Source of the DNA: Ophioderma brevispina
Lineage: Eukaryota; Echinodermata; Ophiuroidea; Amphilepidida; Ophiodermatidae
Assembly: GCA_023653785.1 (NCBI GenBank)
Contig: JAMKCH010072295.1
Location: 32,037-96,036, forward strand
Reading direction: 5' to 3'
DNA length: 64,000 nt
The notes beneath the pieces are model-generated. The model saw only the letters and a program-made list of their open reading frames with translations. It ran no database searches and was not told the DNA's origin. The position numbers were made by a program, and so were the translations under genes. Position 1 is the stretch's first letter, and each line of letters starts with the position of its first letter. Positions 1 through 11,705 of the stretch are shown one piece after another.

Positions 1-515
1 TCATGTCATCATTGCTAAGGTATCTACCAGAGACTAAAAATGATTAACCCCACATAGACCCTGTGGACCTTCTCCATTTCCCCCTTATTTTATACCACAA
101 ATGTTCCAACAAAGCGTGTAACCTATATTTGACATTAATATCAAACGAATGAGAATTTGAGCCCCATTTTGAAAAGAAAATCTGTGCCTGCTAAATTGTT
201 TACCCCAGAGTGACATTGAACCATTTCGACTTTATGTGTTAAAGGTAAATGTCCTAGATATACAACTATACTTTTTTTAATCCATAGGGCCAGAGGAACA
301 TATCTATACACCTCTTAACCCATTTGAAGCATTTGCAAATTTTTTACCCCTGTTATTTACCCCCTACCCCTATCTCAAAATGCTCAAGGATGCCAAAGTG
401 GCATCATCCCTATTTTAGATCAGTAGGTTCTCTTGCTTAGAAACCATCAAACCATTTTGTGAGGACTCTTGCGCAAGGTCCCATGCAAGGTTCCTTTGGG
501 CCGAGCACCAGACTA
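1..515. repeat. Dispersed repeat R1, copy cut by the window edge
   Basis: This stretch matches parts of other places in the window. The phrase around 165-295 (CCATTTTGAAAAGAA, then a TTTTTTTAATCCATAGGGCC-like stretch) resembles the right arm of the large foldback at 34.4-35.3 kb. The part from about 365 to 510 (CCCTATCTCAAAATGCTCA onward, then CCATTTTGTG and GACTCTTG) recurs at 51,425-51,600. No protein is encoded. It is best read as one half of a non-autonomous foldback element. The left boundary lies outside the window. Confidence 0.6.
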
Positions 516-839
516 TTTAGAAATCATCCGAATCGTGTTGATAAACCAAACAAGTTAATGTTATTCATCAAGGTCAGAGTGGCGATAAAGGGTTACATTC
601 CGTTTTGAATGTTTTTAAAAGATGAATGTAGGTCTAACATTGAAGGTGGTAAGATATAAGAATGGAGATAGGGCTTATGTATAGATAGTTTGTAACAAAG
701 GAATATATTACATTTATTAACTTGTTTTGTTTGTTTGGTTTTTTTTTCCGAATCCCTAAGCGCTGTTTTTTTTTATATTTTGAAAGCAGGAATTTGAATT
801 GCGTATGTATGGCAGATTGTTTTACTCTGAATATGCAAC
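516..839. other. Unassigned AT-rich DNA
   Basis: No open frame of note, no repeat shared with the rest of the window and no RNA gene was seen. T-runs occur near 740 and 767. Confidence 0.5.
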
Positions 840-1145
840 AGTGCGTTCATGGGTAGTCGTGTGGAATCTAGTGGACTATTTGAGGAGCCGTGCGCTATTA
901 ATTCCCCCTAGCGGACTAATTAGAGGACCCTGCTCGGGAATGATCCACCTGTTTCCTTATAGGAAGGATTTTTTTTTTTTGCGCACCCGTGCGCAATTAT
1001 TCCCCCCGTGGACTATTTTATCACCCCCGTGCGCAGAAATGAATCCACGTTCCTTACAGGGAAGGCAATTTGGCGCACACCCATTGCGCGATTATTCCAC
1101 TAGCGAACTATTTGTGGAGGGGTCGCAGATAGTCCACTAGTGGAT
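840..1145. repeat. Degenerate tandem repeat, unit about 100 bp, three copies
   Basis: The phrase GTGCGC-ATTATTCC followed by a GGACTATT-like stretch recurs at about 887, 989 and 1085, so the spacing is near 100 bp. ATCCAC followed by GTTCCTTACAGG-like sequence accompanies the later copies. The unit contains a short palindrome (GCGCACCCGTGCGC, 980-993), and the array ends in TCCACTAGTGGA (about 1132-1143), also palindromic. The 113-codon open frame over this region is a by-product of the repeat and is not called as a gene. Confidence 0.65.
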
Positions 1146-2206
1146 TGCTTAGAGATCTTGTTTAGTAAAAATTTTTGATTACGAATTAAAATCTTGGACG
1201 TGTGGATTCTAAGTAGACTTTATTAATCCTCCCTTTTGGATGTACAGGGCAAGAATAATTCCTTTTTAATGTGTAATGGCACCATGTTTTAGATAAACCA
1301 AAAGAGCAGGTTTAATTTTTTGGAACGGTTTAAAACATCAAATCTTTCAATTGTTGACAATATGGGGATGAATAAATATATTGTATGTGGGTGTGATAAT
1401 CAAGTTTTTTTGTAATGAATACTGTTCTGGATAATACATGGTGATAACCCAAGTCATAAATGATGTAATGTTTTCTATCAAAATTTCTGACATCATGTGA
1501 TCTGACTGAATTTGAAGTGCAAAAATCCTTATTTTACTTCAATATACAGGGAGGCATAAGAATCCCTTAATTCAAGCAGAATTGAATTTGTGGTTTTTTG
1601 AAATATCATGCAAGATGTTATTTAAGGATGTGTTATTTTACCTGCAAATTAGTACAGACCAATTAATATTTTTAAATATTGGTCATTGTGAACATAATGG
1701 AATACTGGCCCTCCTACTGGAACCATACTTCCCTGTGCGTATTTATTACAGAGAAGATTGTCAGTAGCTTCCCACGAATGGCATTGCTTCCAATTGATTT
1801 TTTGTACAGCTACTGATGTGACTCGTTAGAGATGAAACATGGCTCATGACAGTACTGATCACAATCCTTTGCCTTTTAAGAATGTTTCAATCACTAACGA
1901 TTCACCATACTCCTGTACAAAATCTTTCCATGGAAAGCAATTGCATTGTGGGAAGCTACTGATATCTTCTCGTGTTGATTACTGTCAGAACACAATTAGC
2001 TCCCACATGGTTTGGATACTTATAATGACATTGCAGGATAAAAGAATGGGAGCTTTATTAAGAGACTGAGGACTTTCCAGATAGAACGACCTCAATTTTT
2101 TTTCGAAGCCAGGCTTTTTTGCATATGGGGAATGCTTACCATGTATAGATCCCACATAAGTGAATAAGCCGAATACGCCGTCTCTATGTAATAAGATGAT
2201 GATTTA
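1146..2206. other. Unassigned DNA
   Basis: AT-rich sequence. Open frames of 61-76 codons occur by chance and lack domains, splice context or homology that I can recognise. I see no repeat shared with other parts of the window. Confidence 0.5.
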
Positions 2207-2209
2207 GTA

Positions 2210-2234
2210 ATTTCTGTCGTGCAACGACAGAAAT
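2210..2234. repeat. Perfect 11-bp hairpin with 3-base loop
   Basis: ATTTCTGTCGT (2210-2220) and ACGACAGAAAT (2224-2234) are exact reverse complements around the loop GCA. It lies about 50 bp from the larger inverted repeat at 2287-2399. The two do not share sequence. Confidence 0.8.
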
Positions 2235-2286
2235 TCAAAGCATGGTTTTCCATAGGGATGATTACGATATGAAGGCATTCAAACAT

Positions 2287-2399
2287 CGTGTTTTGGGGGC
2301 CATTATGATTTTTTTTTGCGTTTCTACACAAAGACGAGAAACCTTGAGCTTTTTTTGTAGAAACGCAAAAAATCAAAAGGGCCACCAAAACACAAAACA
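2287..2399. mobile_element. Short inverted-repeat element (MITE-like hairpin)
   Basis: The left arm (about 2287-2330) and right arm (about 2354-2397) pair over roughly 42 bp with a few mismatches. The outer part is CGTGTTTTGG-GGCC and the inner part is GATTTTTT-GCGTTTCTACA. The loop is about 24 bp. A T-run (about 2404-2423) follows. Length and structure suit a tiny foldback or MITE, but no target-site duplication is evident, so mobility is inferred. Confidence 0.55.
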
Positions 2400-2639
2400 T
2401 TCATTTTTTTTTTTTTTTTTTTTAAGTTGTAATTTTTCAGCCTGTCCTGTTAAACAGTTCAACGGTTTGACGCTATTTACATATGATTCTGTAACCACGC
2501 AATCAATTAATTCAATAGGCTGCCATATAAGAAAGTGCCTGATCGTGATCTACTTTGATTAAGTTTGGTAATTTTGGTATTACCCTGGTGTTTTAACAGT
2601 CAAGTACATCTAATTAAAACCAATAAAAATTTTATATCA

Positions 2640-3560
2640 ACAATGTGATTATACATTTCTTCATTATAAGCATCCAAGATGGCTTCCGATACCCTAAATG
2701 GCTCTAACTGATAAATGTGTCTAACCTAGTACTGCAATGTTTGTGTAAGTCATCAGATCAGTTTATACATTTATTAGGTAATCAGAGCAAATCGATCATA
2801 GAAGGTTTCCAGCCAAATCGTATCCAATTGGCTGGAAACTGGCACTTACGACGCGGGGGGCGAAAAATCCGAATAACTAATAGTCCCTATAGATTTTTGT
2901 CTCCTTGGTTTTGTGGTAGGTTTTCGGCATCCTTTGCATCCATTTGGATATTAATGAATAACAACTCAACGAACACTTAAAATAGCTATAACTGGGATTT
3001 TTTGGAAGTGATCACCAACTAAAAACCATAAAGTATATATTAACGTACAGCGTAAATGAATTACTGGCCTTTATGACTGACCATTTTGGCAGCCATATTG
3101 AACGCTCCTCTAGGATGCCCATCTTGCAGATTCAACTCACTTTATGTTTTATGAGAATCCTAACTGCCTCCTGAAATGAGTTATAGTGATATTCACATAC
3201 ATTAACGCTCTTTGCTATATGTAGTAATAAATTTTGCCATTTTGGAGCCATCTTGAATGGTTTAGCGATTTGATTGATTACCAAATACTTGAAAGCTATT
3301 CATAATGTCTCTTAGATCAGGTTGCTTTGTTGTATTTTTTGGGCGGCATAAATTAAATTTCTTAATAGGTGGTTAATGAATCAATTTAATTGGTCACATG
3401 GGTGTTTTGACTGGACAAGCAAACAATCAAAACTTTTGAGAGCAATTAACGATGGATTTTTTAGTGTTTTGGTGGCCATTTTGGATTTTGCGTTGCTTTC
3501 TTTGAAAATGCTCAAGGTTTTCCATCTGGCATCCATCGGATTCTGATTCATCAGGAAAAC
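2640..3560. repeat. Repeat-derived DNA with recurrent GCCATTTTGG motif
   Basis: Variants of CCATTTTGG-GCCATCTTGAA occur near 2680, 3080, 3232 and 3470. Similar words occur in R2 near 20.3 and 23.5 kb and near 20.45 kb. Spacing is irregular (about 150 and 240 bp), so it is a degenerate array or several related insertions. A hairpin with 12-bp arms (GTTTCCAGCCAA and TTGGCTGGAAAC) lies at about 2807-2840. No coding potential was seen. Confidence 0.4.
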
Positions 3561-3654
3561 GGTGTAAAAACCGGTTTGACAAACATTCTATATATACTTA
3601 CAATCTCACATGGTCTGTAGCCTGAGGTCTTAAAAGGGAAGTTTTTGCTTTAGA

Positions 3655-5965
3655 TATCATCATCAATCAATCATTTTATTACAAAAAATTTCCATAATAC
3701 ATATACAAATACATTAAGGATCACAACAAACAATACACTAAGGGGGAGGAGATGCCAAAAGACCAATAAGTCCCGAGGCGGGCCATCCTCTAAACGTAAT
3801 AGTTTACATACAACTCGAAAGACATTAAAATAAGGGTGGAAAATAACAAAATAAGACATATGCCCAAGATAAACAAATTTACTCAATATATTTTATTAAT
3901 GAGTTGTTTTTTGTATTGCTTTCTAAATGGTTTAGCTGATTTTGAACTTTTAGATTTTCATGTAATGAATTCCAAAGAATTGGACCAGATGTTCCAATTG
4001 ATTGATCTGAAAATACTTTTTTGTTTTGGGTCAATTATAATCATTGGAATTCCTCGTATATACATGTATGAAGGGCATTACGCCGAATAAAATACCATCA
4101 AATGGAGATTGGTAGTTGATTTGTCCTGTACCTGTCCATAAATAATTCCAATTCCACGTTGTAAATGTCAAAACTATTAAGAATGTTAAGGGGTGATCAA
4201 AAATAATGGTGGCGGTATGGCTTCTATAATGGGCATTTGATATGTTCTAAGAGCCCATTTTTGGAGTTTTGAAGATTTTATTTAATAAATTTTTGGGCGC
4301 GGTTTCCCCAGTTAGCATAGCAATAATTTAAATAAGGTAAAACAAGTACAATTAGGGATGTAAAATAACTACCTGGTACAAAATGTTTAAGCTTGTTTAA
4401 TGATCCCAATGTGTCGTGAATGTGTTTGAGACAACACATCAACATGCCTGTTTCCAAGTTAAAGGTTTTCAACATCCAATTACAAAACCCCTAAAAATTA
4501 GTTGAAGATCTCTTGTACAGACCATCGTAAGAGAAGGATATTAATTGGTTGTGGGCATGAAAAAAAAACAAAAATTTTTATCATTGAAATATTTTCCAGC
4601 ACCAATATTTGCTGTCATATGCGGAGATCCTAAAACCATATGGCAGCGTAATAATAATGGCCTGCGCATTGAGACAACATAGTTGTGTTTGTGCGCTATC
4701 TAATTGGTGGTACATTTATTATTAATTATGTTGTATGAAAGCATTAACTGACAATTTATTAGCCTAAAAAACCAGTTGTTACCTTCAACCAATTCATTAT
4801 TATTAAGTGATTGTAGACGCCAATATCTCGTATGAATATCGTGATAGTCGTATCATCTCAAATAATGATAAAATATAGTACTTTGAACAATTAGTTAATA
4901 TCATTAACATTATATAATAATAAGGGGCCAAAGTATGATCCTTGAGAACACCACAAGGTATATTTTTGAATTTGGACTGTTTGGAATTGTATCTTACAAA
5001 CTGCTTTCTATTGTTAATATTAGCAAACCATTGTATAACTGAATTCCCCGGAAGCCTAAGGGTTTTAATTTATTGATAATATATCGTGGTCATATGTCAA
5101 ATGCTTTTGACAGTCTATGAAAATTCCAATTGTTTGTTCTTTGTTTTCTACCGCTTTACTGATTATCAATAATTTTGATTATGGCCAATAGTTGAATGAT
5201 TTTTTCTGAATCCAAATTGTTTTCAGTAATATTCTATATGTATTTAGGGTAACTCTTGCATCTATTGAAAACCAATCTTTCTAAATCTTAGAAAATGACG
5301 GTAGGAGTGAAACTGGTCGGTAATTTGAAAATAGTTCGGTATCATCTTTTTATATATAGGCACGACCTGCGCTACCTTTAGGTCTTCAGGGACTTTACCA
5401 CTGATAATGAAAGTTTAATATTGCAGTAAGTGGTTGTACAAGTTTCATAGCAATTGTTTGATTATAAAATTACCAGCCGTCATTCCGGGGGCTCTTGTTT
5501 GGGCTGAAAGTGCTAATAATTTCTATTATTTTCATTCTGACCTTTGTTTCATGAACAATACTCACTCTAGGATTGGTTTTTAGGTAAGCTGATATTTTTT
5601 CCGCAAACTATGAATGTAGATGCAAGTTTTGGGCCTCTATTTCTATATTCACAAAATAATTATTGAATTCATTTGCAATTTATTGTGGATTCGATACGGT
5701 ATTCCTGTATCATTTTTAATTTTTTAACTTTTCCACCCCCATCACAATAATTGTTTTCCATGTTTGGCGCATATTATTTTTGAATGTTCAAATTTGTTAA
5801 ATAATACACGTTTGGATTTTTTGTTAATAACTGTGCATTTATTTCTATAGGGCTTAAATTGCTAGATTTGTGTAGATTCGTACATAGATATTCTTATATA
5901 ATTGGTTCTTTTTGTTTAATAGTGTGGGTTGGTATATTCTTGTGCTAAAGTTGATTTTCTTGCTG
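3655..5965 (-). mobile_element. Decayed LINE (CR1/Jockey group), 5'-truncated
   Basis: Reading the minus strand from high to low coordinate gives an ordered but frame-broken non-LTR reverse transcriptase. Seen are the linker NEFNNYFVNI (about 5650-5680), NYRPVSLLP (about 5300-5325), FGFRKNHST (about 5191-5219), a FIDLSKAFD-like stretch (about 5098-5128), a degraded GVPQG box (about 4941-4956), a catalytic box whose two Asp codons remain (about 4852-4860), the thumb-like KLKHFVP and LPYLNYCYANWG (about 4296-4420), and a terminal GP-LWNSL box (about 3967-3990). The 3' end reads AATAAAATGATTGATTGATG, a short tandem tail of the kind seen in CR1/L2-type elements. The endonuclease domain is missing, as expected for a 5'-truncated copy. 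Several stops and frameshifts make it inactive. Assignment to CR1 rather than another Jockey-group clade is inferred. Confidence 0.9.
4278..4475 (-). pseudogene. LINE reverse transcriptase, thumb region fragment
   Basis: This is the longest unbroken piece of the LINE frame (65 codons). It contains the LNKLKHFVP and VLPYLNYCYANWGN stretches that typically follow the fingers/palm domain in CR1- and Jockey-group reverse transcriptases. The palm with the damaged DD box lies upstream in the element (about 4.85 kb). The GP-LWNSL box lies downstream (about 3.97 kb). Frameshifts separate all three, so no functional polymerase can be made. It is a remnant of the mobile element, not a host gene. Confidence 0.85.
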
Positions 5966-5989
5966 TGTTTCATTCAATAGGGATCAGGC

Positions 5990-6560
5990 AGTCAGAAAAT
6001 GAATGGGTCAATTTTCGGACTGGCTTCCCCCTTCCTCAAGGGGGGAAATGTTACTACAAAGGTAAAATTAAAATCGATTCAATTGGGTTTTAAGGGGTTT
6101 GGGTCATATATACTTCCCGCCATAATGTTCCTTTCAACTTCGTGTAAATTGTTTTGCATGTATATTATCGCCAAATTCACGAAAAAAATCGGGGGTCACC
6201 GATTTCACTTTTGAGTTAAACGATTACAAAATACACATTTTTCTCCAAATTAACTACATAAGTCTATGGAAAAATCATTTTTTTCGAGGAGGGCTTTTTG
6301 GTTATAAGCGAAAAATTTAGCCATAATTTTGTTGTGATTTTTTAATATAAGTTTCGCACTCAAGTCAGCTTTTGTAATAAGCAAAACATCATGGGGTCAC
6401 CGTGTACCCTTTTGAGATATGCATGCGAAAATCCGTATTTTTCTACCTTGAAAATGAACCCTTGCGACATCTTAGTGCGTACGCTCGCAAAAATGCAGAA
6501 AATACTCAACGTTTTGAGCGCGTGTCTTGAGTGGTTTTTTTGCGTGACCAGCGAGTATCG
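5990..6560. repeat. Possible dispersed repeat shared with 57.2-57.4 kb
   Basis: The phrase GGGGGTCACCGATTTC (about 6191) followed by a GAG-TAT-ACG stretch and CACATTTTTC resembles 57,293-57,355 (GGGGGTCACGGACATCGG, then TTTCGAGATATATAACG). A second GGGGTCACCG-TTTTGAGATAT phrase is at about 6393-6420. Similarity is patchy and ends are not definable. The 71-codon plus-strand frame here shows no domain. Confidence 0.35.
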
Positions 6561-8972
6561 ATTCCTTTGATTTAAGGCCTATACCATTCGCTTTCAACAG
6601 AGCCTTTTTTTTAAATCTTTTTATGTCTGAATCCGAGTTTTCGTGTTATCATACTTTTTGTTAATCATATATATGCTGCAGTTTGTGGACAGAAAGGCGG
6701 CATCACTCCCGTTTAGACCTATTATAGCTATTATGGTTTTGATAGATTTTGTCTTAAAGCCGACAGTCAATGAGGATTCTTGTCAACCTTAACCCCTCAC
6801 TTTCACAGGAATAGTGTCAAATAAAAAACTATATGGAAAGGTAACACTATTCGAAGGGCCGCCGTCCCCACAAATAGCATGCCAACATTTTTTGTCCACA
6901 GCACCAATAATAACCGAACCCAATTGGAACTTTTGGGTTAAGCTAAGGAGCTTTTTCTCTATCTGATTAAAAAGTAGGAATTAACCAAAATAATAAAAAT
7001 ATGCATAGGCAACGCATTTGCGCAGTTTAAGCATAATGAGATTCGTGTCGGGCCTTGACTCTGCATATATTTAGAAATTAACCTCTTGAACTAATCAATA
7101 TATATTATTTTTCCAAACGTGAAAAGCACAACCAGAAATTATGTTGTGGATAACTAACCGCCAGTCTCGCTTCTGTCTCTGGTAGAGGCGCACTTGGTTA
7201 AAGATAATGCTAGACTCACTAAAAAAAGATGACTTTTCCAGGCTTACCACCCCCGGACAGCCCTGCCAACCACTTGTCCAAATTGCACAGGCTCCTGGAA
7301 TTAACACTAGGTAGGGAGACTGTACGAATCTGTAAGGAATGTCCCAGCAGTATCGATTCAACAATTACGTGACTGCATTACCGTGCGCACATCACGGTTA
7401 ATTTTGAATGCTAATCCCGGGGAACACAGATACGAACAACAACATGTGGTATCAATGGCACCGACTAGTATCATTTAATCGATTACTCACTGCACTCCTT
7501 TATCAGAGTTCCCAAGTATGGAAAATAAACAATAGCAATAAATAAAAAGACGGAGGAAAGCTCAAGAAATCGAATTGGTCCCTTGTGATTTTCTTCTCGT
7601 TTTTTGTTTGTTGTTGGTTGCATGCGTAAACCAGCGGGGGGGGGGGGGGGGTGGGGCCGGGGTCGCAAGCCACCCAACAGAACCCTTGCCCCCCTCCGCC
7701 CCCCAAATGAACGGACTTTTTTACAGTGTCTATGTAGAAGGACTCAATTTGCCCCCGTCATAAAAAAAGTGCCTTGGCACTTCCTTCATCCACCCCCCCC
7801 TTGCAACGGTCTGGTTAAGCCACTGGTTGGTTGGTTGTAGTATTGTCCTCCTTATTGAGGAGATGGCTGAATCATTCTGAAATAAATAGGGCCTACTCAT
7901 GCATCCTGCAGGTGCCACACAATCACAAGCTCGCTCCAGGTTATTTTACCAGCCAGTGGTGTCCATTCCTCCAAAAAACATGAATTATTTCCCAACGCTA
8001 TACAGCTTTCGACGAAATCTGCCTCCTCAATTCATCTCAATTTCAATTTACAGGTAGCGTGTCCATCCACCTGACCCTAAATCAAATCCTTGGTGAACAG
8101 GTAATTAAATTGTATTTTCAAACTGGTCAGCCAGCTAGTAAATTAATTCAAGACTTGTAATTTCCTTTCCTCCGAAAAAGGTAAAGGTCAATCCACATAT
8201 AACCGATTTTTTCTCTTTGATTTCCACGATTTCCTTCCCTAGCATTTATGGTGAACATGTGGTTTGCTATAAACACGTTTTGCTTTATTTTGTGATTTCT
8301 TTTCATTTTTTATCTATTTTAAAATAAAAAAAACTTGGAACTCAAATAAAATCCAAAATAACGACATTATTCCCAAGCATTTTCAGCGAATAGTCTGCTT
8401 TGTTAAAAATGAATATTATACTCTAATCAGATAAAAAACGCCTCACCTGTTTGTGACTGGATGCTCTGACCCAAGAGAAAGCCCTGTCCCCCTGTAACCC
8501 AGCAAGCCCACAGGCCCTACTCCTGGGGGGGGGGTCCACTTTCTCCTGCTTCATTTTTTTAAATAAATATCCGTAATTTATAAAATTCTGAGTAGAAAAC
8601 ACTCCACTTTTGGGGTGATGAGCTGTTCACAAAGTTAAAAAAGGACATTTTTTTAGATCAACTTTAACCAAAATAGTCCCTACTTTTTCCTAAGCCCTGC
8701 ACCCCCCCCCACCAAAAAAAATCCGCGTATGGCCCGCCTTACCAATGTTTCATAAAAATGGTGCATGCGGAAATCTCTCCTAAAATAAAAGCATTACGTT
8801 AACTACTCTTTCAAATGTCAAAGAAGTGAGGACAAGAGATATGTTTCTCCTGAAACCTTTGCACACTATTATCCTAGATTACAGAGACTCGTCGCCCTCA
8901 GAGCTCTTTATTTCTCTTTACATTTTTCTTTTTCTTTTTATCCATTTTTTTTCCTTCTCCTTCCTCCCCTAG
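6561..8972. other. Unassigned DNA with G- and C-runs
   Basis: No gene or RNA is supported. A long G-run (about 7636-7651) and C-runs (about 7793-7800, 8702-8709) occur. Open frames of 61-89 codons across 7095-7918 overlap these runs on both strands and look compositional. A pyrimidine-rich tract (about 8910-8970) leads into the exon-like patch at 8973. Confidence 0.45.
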
Positions 8973-9068
8973 GCCTCAGGCGCGAGAAAGCGGACGCCAT
9001 TGGTGTATTCCACCCGATCCCACAAAGGTTCAGGCGCAGACGGTCCATTTCTGATTTTTCGATGTTAA
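8973..9068 (+). other. Candidate 3'-terminal exon (weak)
   Basis: A pyrimidine tract of about 60 bp ends in CCCCTAG at 8966-8972, a textbook-looking 3' splice site. From 8973 a 31-codon frame (ASGARKRTPLVYSTRSHK and onward) runs to TAA at 9066-9068. GC content is higher than in the flanks. No upstream exon, poly(A) signal or homology supports it, and random acceptors are common, so this is a pointer for RNA mapping rather than a gene call. Confidence 0.2.
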
Positions 9069-10324
9069 AGGTTACAGATTTGAGAAAATTTCGAAAAAGA
9101 GTGACTTGTTTGTTATCAAGAGTTCAAAAGTACACTACCCGCGGGTTTAGATCGACTTTCAAGGAACATGTCAAGATTTTGTCACGCTCAGTTTGACTGA
9201 CTGACATCAATGAAATAATATGTACATAAAAATCACTAAATTCCCGAAAAACTAATACAATTTGATGTAAAAAATTAACAAATAGAGGCATTTTAATTTT
9301 TGCTTTTTTGACATACGAAGAACAACAACGGCGGAGTTTTTCGCTCACGGGCTTCATGATCAAAAGCGCCCATTTTGCGCTCCTCGTGACGTCAAAGTGA
9401 TGACCAAAACATCGTGTTGACCCGAATTGTTATTGCTGACACTGTAAATATTGATGGATTCATGAAAGTAAAATAAAAGTTGAAAATACTTTCCAGAATG
9501 ACATATTTTGTTTCATTTGTTGTGTTTTAATTATTATTATATACAAAACATCGATCGCAGTTATAGGAAATTGGCAACACTGCGATATGATTGTCCACAA
9601 GACGTAAATTTGGATGGTCACACTTTGAGTCACCCATTTGCCTCGATGGGATTTGTCGCTGAATCCTTTTTCGGTAACTATTGGGCCAAAATTAAAAGGG
9701 CAAAAATACTCAACAAATGTGACATTTTCAACTTATTTTTGAATTTATAGGTCATCTCCGTTACTTACGCTGCCATCCTACCAAATGTTCCATATGCCGA
9801 AGCAGACATATATCCTTTAACGGAAAATATTGCACGGATTTCTTTCCCCAAAATGTTAACACTGTCAAGTCCCGACCCCCAATAATCCTTTGTTATGGAC
9901 TACTTCCCTTTCCTTAATCCTTCCTAACCATCCTTTCCTTATTCTTGTGTAATCAGGAATAATGGCTTGGTCAGAGCCCGCTGCGCCTGGTACAAGCGTC
10001 GCCTCCTGGAAATTCGCCCCATCCCCTCCCGGTTGCAGGCATTTCTAAGGGTAACTTTACCGAAAAAAGGTACACTATGCATCTCAATCTCCACCATGTG
10101 TGACCTCGACCTATGTGTGCCTTATTGACCACAGACTTGTTCTGTGCCAGTCCGAGTTCTACGTAAATTGACCTCTAGATGACCTTTGACCTTTTGGGTC
10201 AACTCTAAAACCCTAATAACAAACGTCAGACTGTTCTCCCCCTCCCTTCATGCTAAATATTAGACCATTAGCCCCCCCCCGGCACTCCATCCTTGGAGGT
10301 GACGCGTATGCAAAGGCTGTTTAG
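9069..10324. other. Unassigned DNA
   Basis: Nothing recognisable. An 80-codon plus-strand frame at 9508-9750 has no domain I can name. The stretch 9960-10,260 is somewhat richer in GC and mentions no known element. Confidence 0.45.
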
Positions 10325-10680
10325 ACCCCCCTTATTTCAGTATCGTTTGTCACACAAACACCCCATATTTTTTTAATTTCACTGCAAGTCCCCCATATTT
10401 GGTGAAATTTTTACCCACTGTCACACCGACCCTATTTTGGGAAAAAACCCAAAAAACCTCTATTTTTTAGAAAGTTTTGGCAAAAAATCACACCAGAGCT
10501 CCCATTTTTCATATTTTCATATTGTGTCACTCGGAAAGACCCCCTATTTTGGCTATTTTTTTGGCTATTCTCACCCAAAGGCCCCTATCTTTTTTTCTGT
10601 CACCGAATGCCCTGGGCTTGAATCCGAACCGAACCCCCTATCCATTTCATATTGAGTTCCTCCCCCCCCCCCCTATTAGC
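10325..10680. repeat. Degenerate minisatellite, unit 32-42 bp
   Basis: A CCCC-TATTTT phrase followed by an AT-rich stretch and TCAC recurs at about 10,325, 10,357, 10,389, 10,431, 10,457, 10,497, 10,539 and 10,581. Most intervals are near 32 or 42 bp. The array ends in a C-run (about 10,662-10,673). The two overlapping frames at 10,437-10,686 are shadows of this repeat. Confidence 0.6.
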
Positions 10681-11025
10681 CCATAGGTCACAGTATAACG
10701 AAATGTCATATCCGGACCGACGACAGACAGCTCTGTTTTAAGTAGTATAGATATTAGGATTTTTTGCAATACGATTCAATGATAATATTGTCTTCATCAA
10801 GCTTCATTTAAGATGCATGAGGCGCAGGTTATTGAAATGCAATAAATTAAATGAAGATCTTTATTCATAGTGAGGATAACCTCAAAATAAAATGATTTTT
10901 GTACTGTATAGTAACTATGAGCAATAAATCCGGATATATGACTGAATAATAATATAATACCTACCACTCTTATATTTGATTAGAGGGCCAATAAAAATGC
11001 ATCATCAAAAGGTCAAATAAACATC
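10681..11025. other. Unassigned AT-rich DNA
   Basis: No repeat, RNA gene or coding signal was seen. Confidence 0.5.
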
Positions 11026-11400
11026 AAACCGAGACTCGGGACTTAAGAGGCCGAACACCTGCCTGAGCCTCCAAACAACAATGTGCGCGTGCGACAACCT
11101 CCCGAGTGTCAACAGCCGCTCAGTTCCCAGGGCGCGTTTTAAATCCTGCGCAAAAAAGAAGCTTCGCACTGATTGGTCTGGCTAAGTCTCTTACGCAACA
11201 TACGGCACGCGAGAGACAGTGCGATTATACCAGAACCATGTGTTTGACTAATGTTTGTGGCGAGTACTTTCCCCCGACCTCGGGGAGATTGGAGACGTTT
11301 CCCTACAGATCGGAAGGGTCCACGATATGGGTGGCGAGTCCTAGAGTGTAAATTTCAGTCGCTTAGTGGTTTCATCACCGTGGACCCGAGGAGGGTCTAA
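11026..11400 (+). promoter_or_regulatory. CpG-rich patch, possible promoter or element head
   Basis: CpG dinucleotides are much denser than in the flanks (for example GTGCGCGTGCG near 11,083 and GGGCGCG near 11,129). A CCAAT-box-like CTGATTGGT lies at about 11,169-11,177. No TATA box or downstream gene is evident. An 81-codon frame (11,106-11,351) lacks any recognised domain. It could equally be the GC-rich head of a transposable element. Confidence 0.2.
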
Positions 11401-11628
11401 TTGTGGAGACATGGGGACTAACGATAATCATTTTTATGAAGAAATCGAAGAAAACCATATTTTGTCCGCTGTCAAAGAATGCCTTGGGTTTTGTTTATGC
11501 ATGGATCTGCTTCCTGCTTTTTTGGATGGCCAATCGAATGCGGCATGCTGGACCTTCGGTAATTTGCGGTCGCTGCGAATGTTCATTCAACCTCTGACAT
11601 ATGCTGTGCAAGGTCATCCATAGGTTTG

Positions 11629-11705
11629 GCCTTGCGTTATCAAATTTGGAATATTATGTACATTGTTGGCCTGCTGTTATCAAATTTGGATATTATGTAC
11701 ATTTT
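11629..11705. repeat. Direct tandem duplication of about 38-40 bp
   Basis: The phrase GTTATCAAATTTGGA-ATATTATGTACATT occurs twice back to back (from about 11,636 and about 11,675), each copy preceded by GGCC-TG. It is a simple two-copy duplication. Confidence 0.75.

Noticed and set aside
7483..7918. Five overlapping frames of 61-78 codons around a G-run
   Set aside because: They arise from the G- and C-runs on both strands; no shared protein feature.
8054..8100. 47-bp microexon between an acceptor-like TTTACAG and a donor-like AACAG|GTAATT
   Set aside because: Both sites are weak, one frame has a stop, and no neighbouring exon is found.
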